From: Alteromonas indica
GTDB lineage: Bacteria; Pseudomonadota; Gammaproteobacteria; Enterobacterales; Alteromonadaceae
NCBI GenBank assembly: GCA_003056425.1
Contig: PYVY01000009.1
Span: 1-64,000 of the forward strand
Direction of reading: 5' to 3'
Length of the DNA: 64,000 nucleotides
Of this stretch, positions 57,891-64,000 are shown one piece after another. The position numbers and the translations under genes were made by a program. Position 1 is the first letter of the stretch. Every line of letters begins with the position of its first letter. The notes under the pieces were generated by a model, which saw nothing but the letters and a program-made list of their open reading frames with translations, did not search any database and had not been told where the DNA came from.

Positions 57891-59540
57891 CTATTTTGGT
57901 GCATTGGCAGAGCGAAATTTAGCGATGAGTTGTTGGGTAGACACATCAAACTGACTTTCTTGTGCGTTCCCTTGAATCCCATCAAGCACTTGATTACCAA
58001 GCTCTTTTCCTAATTCCACACCCCACTGGTCAAAGGAGTTCACCTGCCAGATTACGCCCTGAACGAACACTTTATGTTCATACAAAGCAACCAGCGCGCC
58101 AAGTGTTACCGGATCCAGTTTTTCGAACAATAATGTGTTGCTGGGCTTGTTGCCTGGCATCGTTTTATGTTGTGCAATATGCTTACGGGTATCCTCATCC
58201 AAGCCTTCATCAGCCAGGTCTGTATAGCACTCATCAAAGGTTTTACCCTGCATAAGCGCCTGGGCCTGGCCAAAGCAGTTAGAAGCCAGCATGGCATGAT
58301 GCGTATCGTTCTGGTTAGGTACGTGCAGCGGTAACATGAAGTCAGCAGGAATCAGCGACGTCCCCTGATGAATAAGCTGGTGAAAGCTATGCTGACCGTT
58401 GGTCCCTTCACTACCCCAAATAATTGGGCCGGTGGCGTAATCCACCACGTCACCCTGTTTGGTAACTTGCTTACCATTACTTTCCATATCAAGCTGTTGC
58501 ACATAGGCAGGTAATCCGCGCAGGTAATGATAGTAAGGCAACATCACTGTTGACTGCGCATCAAAGAAATTGCGGTACCAAACACCCAGCATCGCCATAA
58601 TAACGGGCAGGTTGCTCTCTAATGGTGCATTCTTAAAATGCTTATCCATTTCATGCGCACCTTCCAGTAAGCCCTTAAAATTATCAAAACCCAGGCTCAG
58701 GGAAATCGGCAAACCAATAGCTGACCATAAAGAATAACGACCGCCTACCCAGTCCCACATGGGAAAGATATTTTCTTCAGCTATGCCGAAGTCGGTGGCA
58801 GCTTTTACATTTGAAGATACGGCAACAAAATGTTTGGCAATGTCTTCTTGGGTGCCACCAGCAGATAAGAACCATTGTTTAGCCGTTTGGGTATTCTGCA
58901 GCGTTTCCTGGGTCGAAAACGACTTGGAAGACATGACTACCAAGGTTTCTTCGTGATCCAGGCTGCTTAAAACATCATGTATATGACAACCATCGACATT
59001 GGCAACAAAGTGCACTTTTACCGCATCACTACGGTAAGGCTTGAGTGCCTCGGTCATGATCTTTGGCCCCAGGAACGAGCCGCCAATACCAATCGCTACA
59101 ACCTGTTTTACCGGTTTACCGGTATAACCCAAATGAGACCCAGAATGGACTGTTTCGGTAAATTTCTGAATCTTATCCAGCGTTGCTTGCACCTCGGGCA
59201 TTACATCTTTGCCGTCTACCATCACGGGTTCACCGGAGAAGTTTCTGAGCGCGGTATGCAATACAGCACGGTTTTCGGTGCTGTTGATATGCTGGCCACC
59301 AAACATAGCATCGCGCTGTGCCGACAGCCCTTGAGCTTCCGCTAATTCAAACAGCGACGTCATCACTTCATCAGTTACACGGTTTTTAGAATAATCCAAA
59401 AAAATGCCGCACGCTTCGGCCTGCATTGTGTCGGCGCGCGAAGGGTCCTGGCTGAACCAATCCCGCATATGCGCGTCTTTAACCGATGCGGCTAACTCAG
59501 AAAGCCGGTGCCATTGTGGCTGGCTGGTCAGTGTGCTCAT
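57891..59540 (-). CDS. pgi: glucose-6-phosphate isomerase
   Basis: Pgi interconverts glucose-6-phosphate and fructose-6-phosphate. [17 protein letters not shown] and [16 protein letters not shown] line the sugar-phosphate site. [15 protein letters not shown] contains the conserved SLW region, and [18 protein letters not shown] includes the catalytic His. Length of 549 aa is normal. AGGAAA lies upstream of the ATG. It follows tal by 90 bp with a hairpin between. Confidence 0.97.
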   Translation of the reverse strand: MSTLTSQPQWHRLSELAASVKDAHMRDWFSQDPSRADTMQAEACGIFLDYSKNRVTDEVMTSLFELAEAQGLSAQRDAMFGGQHINSTENRAVLHTALRNFSGEPVMVDGKDVMPEVQATLDKIQKFTETVHSGSHLGYTGKPVKQVVAIGIGGSFLGPKIMTEALKPYRSDAVKVHFVANVDGCHIHDVLSSLDHEETLVVMSSKSFSTQETLQNTQTAKQWFLSAGGTQEDIAKHFVAVSSNVKAATDFGIAEENIFPMWDWVGGRYSLWSAIGLPISLSLGFDNFKGLLEGAHEMDKHFKNAPLESNLPVIMAMLGVWYRNFFDAQSTVMLPYYHYLRGLPAYVQQLDMESNGKQVTKQGDVVDYATGPIIWGSEGTNGQHSFHQLIHQGTSLIPADFMLPLHVPNQNDTHHAMLASNCFGQAQALMQGKTFDECYTDLADEGLDEDTRKHIAQHKTMPGNKPSNTLLFEKLDPVTLGALVALYEHKVFVQGVIWQVNSFDQWGVELGKELGNQVLDGIQGNAQESQFDVSTQQLIAKFRSANAPK

Positions 59541-59571
59541 GATGATTTCCTATAGTTTAGTCAATAAAGCA

Positions 59572-59599
59572 AAAGGTTATGCTAAAAAGCATAACCTTT
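59572..59599 (-). terminator. hairpin between tal and pgi
   Basis: An 11-bp perfect stem (AAAGGTTATGC and its complement) encloses a 6-base loop. On the minus strand it is followed by TTTTGCTTT. It could be a partial terminator or an mRNA-stabilising hairpin between tal and pgi. Confidence 0.6.
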
Positions 59600-59630
59600 G
59601 AGGGGGGCATAAAGTGGTCGTATCAGTAAA

Positions 59631-60590
59631 CTAGATATCCAGTTTTTCTTTTAGCGTAGTTTCCAGTTTGACCTGGTCAGCAGCAAAGTTACGGATACCT
59701 TCGGCCAGCTTTTCAGTTGCCATAGGATCTTCATTCATTTCCCAGCGGAACTGACTTTCGCTTATTTTAGCCCCGGGTGTTTCGCTGGCCCCTTCATCTT
59801 TCAATACGGCTTTTAGTTCAGCAGTTTCGTTGGCCAGTTCTTCCAACAGGGCAGGGCTGATGGTCAAGCGGTCACAGCCAGCCAGCGCCTGAATTTCACC
59901 AATATTGCGGAAACTTGCGCCCATTACAATCGTGTCATAACCATGACGCTTATAATAATCGTAGATTTCAGTGACCGACTGCACGCCTGGATCTTCATGT
60001 GAAGCGTATTCTTTTTTGTCGGTATTCTCTTTATACCAATCTAAAATACGGCCTACAAAGGGTGAAATCAAAAATGCGCCGGCTTCAGCACAGGCACGGG
60101 CCTGAGCAAAACTGAACAACAGCGTAAGGTTGCAGTTAATCCCTTTTTGCTCAAGTACCTCAGCAGCACGAATGCCTTCCCAGGTAGAAGCAATTTTTAT
60201 CAGAATGCGCGATTTATCGATGCCTTCATCGGCATACAGTTCAATAAAACGCTCGGCTTTAGCAATGGTGGCTTCGGTATCAAATGATAAACGGGCATCT
60301 ACTTCGGTAGAAATACGTCCTGGCACAGAGCCTGAAATTTCTTTGCCGATAAGCACTGACAGTTTATCTGAGGCATCTACAAGTTGCTGGTCGGCATCTT
60401 TAGACTGTAATTTAGCCCATGCTACCGCATCATCAATAATTTGCTTGTAGTGTGGCAGGCTGGCTGCTTTTAATAAAAGAGAAGGGTTGGTAGTGGCATC
60501 GACAGGCTGATACTTCTTAATGGCTTCAATATCGCCGGTGTCAGCAACAACTGTCGTCATCTCGCGTAGCGCTTCTAACTGATTGCTCAT
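59631..60590 (-). CDS. tal: transaldolase
   Basis: Transaldolase moves a three-carbon dihydroxyacetone unit between sugar phosphates in the non-oxidative pentose phosphate pathway. [20 protein letters not shown], with NPSLLLKA, opens the barrel. [11 protein letters not shown] contains the Schiff-base Lys. [15 protein letters not shown] is the C-terminal signature. Length of 319 aa is normal for TalB type. The product fructose-6-phosphate is the pgi substrate next door. Confidence 0.97.
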   Translation of the reverse strand: MSNQLEALREMTTVVADTGDIEAIKKYQPVDATTNPSLLLKAASLPHYKQIIDDAVAWAKLQSKDADQQLVDASDKLSVLIGKEISGSVPGRISTEVDARLSFDTEATIAKAERFIELYADEGIDKSRILIKIASTWEGIRAAEVLEQKGINCNLTLLFSFAQARACAEAGAFLISPFVGRILDWYKENTDKKEYASHEDPGVQSVTEIYDYYKRHGYDTIVMGASFRNIGEIQALAGCDRLTISPALLEELANETAELKAVLKDEGASETPGAKISESQFRWEMNEDPMATEKLAEGIRNFAADQVKLETTLKEKLDI

Positions 60591-60951
60591 AGTTCTCTCT
60601 GAATGTGGGAGTTAAAAAAATATACTGACGGGCCGTTTCATACATCACTATGACCTGTCAGAAAAAACTAAAGTTGCATCAGGGGATGCGTTTACTGTGT
60701 AGGGTTACTATGTCTGAAATATGAAACCAGATCGCAATTTTGCTTTGGTTATAGCAAACCGAAGCGTGATTTAAAACACAAACCCGTTGATAGTTTATAT
60801 GATTGGGGTAATTCGCCTGTATTCAACACCCTGCTGCAAAACCACCGGCGTAATCAATTTACTGATTACAGTGATATAGTTATTCGACTTTAAGCCCGGC
60901 GGCTATCAGGCTACACTTTGCGTCACTAAAATGATTGCTGTAGGAGCGCCC
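60591..60951. other. intergenic promoter region, tal/yaaA
   Basis: This 361-bp stretch lies between the divergent starts of tal and yaaA and must hold both promoters. It is AT-rich at 60650-60880. No gene, repeat or recognisable operator is seen. Confidence 0.5.
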
Positions 60952-61728
60952 ATGCTTGTTGTTGTATCCCCTGCTAAAAACCTGGATTTTACCAGTCCCG
61001 TTCCGACCGATCAGGCAACCTCGCCTGAACTGCTTGAACAAGCCAGTCAACTGGTTGAACGGTGCCGCGAACTTACCCCAGCTCAGTTGGGCTCGTTGAT
61101 GAGTATCAGCGATAAATTAGCCACACTCAATGCCGAGCGGTTTGCAGAATTTACTACTCCTTTTACTAAAACTAATGCCCGTCAGGCGTTATACGCGTTT
61201 AATGGTGATGTCTACACCGGCCTGGATGCGCCAAGCCTAAGCGACAACGCAGTAACCTATGCCCAGCGTCATTTACGCATTTTATCGGGTCTTTACGGGG
61301 TACTACGGCCCCTGGATTTAATGCAGGCGTACAGACTGGAAATGGGAACCAAGCTTGACAATGCGCAGGGCAAAGACTTGTACAGTTTTTGGGGCGACAC
61401 TATTACCCAGAAACTTAATGAAGCTATGCAGGCACAAGGCGACAACGTATTAGTTAACCTGGCATCCAACGAATATTTTCGCGCGGTAAAGAAAGCCAAA
61501 CTGGCGGGCGCCATTATTACCCCGCAATTTAAAGACTACAAAAACGGGCAGTATAAAGTAATCAGTTTTTATGCAAAAAAAGCCCGCGGTTTAATGGCAA
61601 GGTATATACTTGAGAATCAGGTTGAGGAAGTCGCCGACCTGCACAACTTCACCGAACAAGGCTATTATTTCAGTGAAGAACAAAGCAGCGGTAATGATCT
61701 GGTGTTTCTCAGAGACGTTCAGAACTAG
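60952..61728 (+). CDS. yaaA: peroxide stress protein YaaA
   Basis: YaaA lowers free intracellular iron and protects DNA under peroxide stress. The protein starts [20 protein letters not shown] at the ATG at 60952 with AGGAG 6 bases upstream; an earlier ATG at 60931 lacks this. [19 protein letters not shown] and [11 protein letters not shown] are family blocks. Length is 258 aa. In E. coli, yaaA and talB also lie close to thrABC. Confidence 0.95.
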   Translation: MLVVVSPAKNLDFTSPVPTDQATSPELLEQASQLVERCRELTPAQLGSLMSISDKLATLNAERFAEFTTPFTKTNARQALYAFNGDVYTGLDAPSLSDNAVTYAQRHLRILSGLYGVLRPLDLMQAYRLEMGTKLDNAQGKDLYSFWGDTITQKLNEAMQAQGDNVLVNLASNEYFRAVKKAKLAGAIITPQFKDYKNGQYKVISFYAKKARGLMARYILENQVEEVADLHNFTEQGYYFSEEQSSGNDLVFLRDVQN

Positions 61729-61766
61729 CCTGCCGCGCCCTCGTCTTAGCGAACAGGAAGCAGACT

Positions 61767-62402
61767 ATGTATACCTTATATGGTTATCCGGGAACCCGCT
61801 CGTTGCGGGTGGCCTGGGCATTGGAAGAAATAGGCCTGGAATACCACTATAAACTTGTCGATTTATTCAGTGGGGCGCATCGGCATCCTGATTACCTGGC
61901 GCTCACGCCTACCGGAAAAATTCCTTTGCTAAGTACCCCTCAGGGGCATCTGAGTGAGTCGGCGGCGATTGTCACCTATTTAGGGGAAAATCACGCCTAC
62001 CACGAGCTTATCGCCCCCATCGGCAGTAGCGAACGCGCGTTATACCAGCAAATGATGTGTTTTATGATAACCGAGCTTGAACAGCCGCTATGGAACATAG
62101 TGAAACACGACTTCATTTTACCTGAACATCATCGGCTGGCCCAAATGCAGCAGGTGGCGACTTTTGAGTTTGAACGGGCAATCAGCGAATTTTCTACGTT
62201 ATTAGGCGCTAAAGATTACGTTAGCGGGCCGATGTTCAGTATGGCTGATATTGTCGCCGGGCAGTTACTGGCCTGGGCCGATGAATCGAAGCTGGCATTG
62301 CCGCATGACAATGTTCAGGCCTACAAAGAACGCGTACTTTCGCGCCAGGCTTTTTTCAAGGCTACAGAGCGCGAGCAGTCGGCCAAAGCAGCAGTAGCCT
62401 GA
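61767..62402 (+). CDS. glutathione S-transferase family protein
   Basis: This 211-aa cytosolic protein has the thioredoxin-like domain (residues 1-78: MYTLYGYPGTRSLRVAWALE) with LTPTGKIPLL and SESAAIVTYLGE for glutathione contact. An all-helical C-terminal domain follows (about 90-200: GPMFSMADIVAGQLLAW). The class and substrate cannot be told. CAGGAAG lies 10 bases before the ATG. It follows yaaA by 38 bp. Confidence 0.88.
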   Translation: MYTLYGYPGTRSLRVAWALEEIGLEYHYKLVDLFSGAHRHPDYLALTPTGKIPLLSTPQGHLSESAAIVTYLGENHAYHELIAPIGSSERALYQQMMCFMITELEQPLWNIVKHDFILPEHHRLAQMQQVATFEFERAISEFSTLLGAKDYVSGPMFSMADIVAGQLLAWADESKLALPHDNVQAYKERVLSRQAFFKATEREQSAKAAVA

Positions 62403-62758
62403 GTCCCTTCCGTAAGGCCTGGCTAGCCAGCAACCCGCTTAATGGCGGCGCTGAACGATGCGCATAGCATAGTGATGGGCGTAGGATAGTGACGTGCATA
62501 GCATGGAAGAATACAAACGCGGAGCTAGCCAGGGCCTGGCTAGCAAAAATAGTTTACGGCGGCTGAATAGCTTCGGATGGAAGTTGTACGGAACGGGCTT
62601 TACCGTTAGCAGTAGTGGGCGCCGTGGAGGTTAGAAAGTGAAAGGTTCAGGTTTTACAATATGAGCCTGCTGGCTACCCGGTGCTAACAAATAACGGCTA
62701 GCTAAAGCATCGTCTTCGCCTTAAGAACGAGCGTAAGCAAGGTAGTTAAGCAGGGGCG
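62403..62758. other. 356-bp gap with palindromes
   Basis: No gene is supported. GCTAGCCAGG and its complement form a near-continuous palindrome with 10-bp arms and one central base at 62524-62544. A related 12-bp palindrome (CTGGCTAGCCAG) is at 62419-62430. Neither has a T-run. Confidence 0.55.
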
Positions 62759-63193
62759 CTACTCAGCGTACAGTTTTTGCTGAAATTTCAATGTATGGCT
62801 GGCGCTTCCGCGTTTGATATCAATAACAAACCGAAACGTTTCCATATCATCAAAGGCAATATTCGCCAGATAATAAATAGCCTCACCTTCTTCAACTTTT
62901 CGAAAAGCCAACGGATGTTGTTTGCCCAGAAGGTTGGTGGCGGTGCCGGTAATATCCACATTCTGGGCTTGCTGATTTTGCTTATCAAGTACCGATATGT
63001 TTACCAGCGCAGTGTATTTGCTGCGCACAATACCGTAGGCCTGAGCGACTTGCGGGGTTAAAAATGCCGTATTCACCACAATATAATGCACGTCCCATTG
63101 GCCTAGGGTCTTTTTCTGCTCAGCTGCACCAGGTGCACTAAACAGCAGACAGGCCACTACTATCAATAGCCAATTTGGCATGCGTATAGGCAT
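62759..63193 (-). CDS. DUF4426 exported protein
   Basis: This 144-aa protein starts MPIRMPNWLLIVVACLLFSA, a signal peptide, at the ATG at 63193. A longer reading to 63442 would overlap yggT. The mature part has LGQWDVHYIVVNTAFLTPQV and YYLANIAFDDMETFRFVIDI, as in DUF4426. The family commonly lies after yggT in the proC region. Function is unknown. Confidence 0.85.
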   Translation of the reverse strand: MPIRMPNWLLIVVACLLFSAPGAAEQKKTLGQWDVHYIVVNTAFLTPQVAQAYGIVRSKYTALVNISVLDKQNQQAQNVDITGTATNLLGKQHPLAFRKVEEGEAIYYLANIAFDDMETFRFVIDIKRGSASHTLKFQQKLYAE

Positions 63194-63231
63194 ATTAATC
63201 CATCGCCCTCGTAACCCCGCTACCCCCCGGC

Positions 63232-63774
63232 TTAATAAAGGCCAAAGGTGTCTTGCAGTAGTATTTGAATAAATTGCAGTGCCACAATGGCCACTAATAC
63301 CGATAGGTCTAGCCCGCCAATAGGGGGGATAATCTTTCGGATAGGAGCTAAAAATGGTTCGGTAAGCTGATACAGCACATGTTCTACCGGGTTTTGGCCC
63401 TGCGAAATCCAGCTTAATATAGCGCGCAGAATCAGTACCCAAAATACTAACGAGAACGCTTCTTTCACTACATCGACCACAGCGAGTAAGAATAAGTGTA
63501 ATGGATTGGCAAAGCTGGCGCCGACCAACAAGTATAAGGTCGCAATTTTAGCTAACGCAACAATAACGGCCAAAACAAAGGTGGCGGTGTCGAACCGGCC
63601 CAGCGAGGGGATAACGCGTCGCAACGGCCCCACAATTGGGTGGGTGGCTTTTACTACAAATTGGCTTAGCGGATTATAAAAATCGGCTCGAACCAACTGT
63701 AGCCACAAGCGTAAAATCACTACCATCAAATACAAATTGAACAGGGTAGAGACAAGAAATACCGTTGCGCTCAT
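63232..63774 (-). CDS. yggT: YggT family membrane protein
   Basis: This 180-aa inner-membrane protein has two repeated YggT halves. Each has a helix pair and a motif of the type NPLSQFVVKATHPIVGPLRR (residues 34-53) or VLYQLTEPFLAPIRKIIPPI (about 132-151). It probably helps membrane or division processes, but its role is not settled. It starts 21 bp after the proC stop. Confidence 0.93.
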   Translation of the reverse strand: MSATVFLVSTLFNLYLMVVILRLWLQLVRADFYNPLSQFVVKATHPIVGPLRRVIPSLGRFDTATFVLAVIVALAKIATLYLLVGASFANPLHLFLLAVVDVVKEAFSLVFWVLILRAILSWISQGQNPVEHVLYQLTEPFLAPIRKIIPPIGGLDLSVLVAIVALQFIQILLQDTFGLY

Positions 63775-63795
63775 CGATTAACTTCCTACAAAAAT

Positions 63796-64000
63796 TTAAA
63801 GTTGTTTAGCCATTTCTTCTGCCCGGGCTACTGCCGCGCGCATTGCTTTAGAGACGGTTTCTTGTAAACCCTCATCAATTAACGTATTAACAGCTGCGGC
63901 GGTGGTGCCACCTTTTGAGGTGACCTGAGCCCGCAGTTCACTTAGTTCCAGATCAGGGTTTTGGCATACCATTTCGGCTGCGCCCAGCATTGCCTGCTGC
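63796..64000 (-). CDS. proC: pyrroline-5-carboxylate reductase, C-terminal part
   Basis: Only the last 67 codons are inside the window; the rest runs past base 64000. QQAMLGAAEMV, VTSKGGTTAAAVNTLIDEG and AMRAAVARAEEM match the ProC C-terminal dimer domain, which makes the last step of proline synthesis. The order proC-yggT-DUF4426 is common in this group. Confidence 0.9.
   Translation of the reverse strand, partial: QQAMLGAAEMVCQNPDLELSELRAQVTSKGGTTAAAVNTLIDEGLQETVSKAMRAAVARAEEMAKQL

Overview
The window looks like chromosomal DNA of a marine gammaproteobacterium of the order Alteromonadales (Alteromonadaceae-like). This rests on gene content and order: mepM-anmK facing tyrS, an arcB hybrid kinase facing gltBD, a GntR-type regulator with prpB-prpC-acnD-prpF, the lpoA-yraN-diaA-dolP block divergent from rsmI, a carboxynorspermidine pathway, an attenuated thrABC operon with talB, pgi and yaaA nearby, and proC-yggT. 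I saw no rRNA, tRNA, CRISPR array or intact mobile element. No database search was possible, so family names rest on recognised motifs and length.

Layout. 0-0.6 kb: remnant of a REP-type Y1 transposase with a frameshift. 0.8-10.2 kb: an SRPBCC protein, anmK and mepM (cell wall), tyrS, small membrane and rhodanese proteins, a mtnN-cbiB-btuF operon (SAM by-product recycling plus cobamide assembly and uptake) and two small envelope proteins. 10.4-16.4 kb: glutamate synthase gltBD. 16.4-17.4 kb: a 1.1 kb gap. 17.4-22 kb: arcB and a pair of membrane PH-domain proteins. 22-28.7 kb: the methylcitrate cycle operon with its regulator and two candidate operators. 28.9-29.4 kb: a 28-unit, 19-bp tandem repeat. 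29.5-36 kb: an MFS exporter and the lpoA/rsmI divergon. 36.3-38.6 kb: carboxynorspermidine synthase and decarboxylase. 38.8-50 kb: small hypothetical proteins, a two-component system, aceK, two dehydrogenases, an FKBP and several gene-poor gaps. 50.7-56.3 kb: thr leader, thrABC and ung. 56.8-57.35 kb: a roughly 135-bp long-unit repeat. 57.5-64 kb: a DUF3545 protein, pgi, tal, yaaA, a GST, a DUF4426 protein, yggT and the end of proC.

How it works together. Most of the window is core metabolism: nitrogen assimilation (gltBD), propionyl-CoA disposal (prp), isocitrate branch-point control (aceK), aspartate-family amino acids (thrABC), upper glycolysis and pentose phosphate (pgi, tal) and alternative polyamines. 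Genes are tightly packed, with ATGA or GTGA stop/start overlaps at cbiB/btuF, the two-component pair, the chalcone-isomerase-like/DUF3833 pair and thrC/ung.

The most striking regulatory sequence is upstream of thrA. A Thr/Ile-rich leader peptide and an attenuator with a clear antiterminator lie just downstream of a perfect MetJ met box (AGACGTCT) flanked by two weaker boxes and overlapping a TTGACA hexamer. This suggests that homoserine production answers both to threonine/isoleucine supply and to S-adenosylmethionine.
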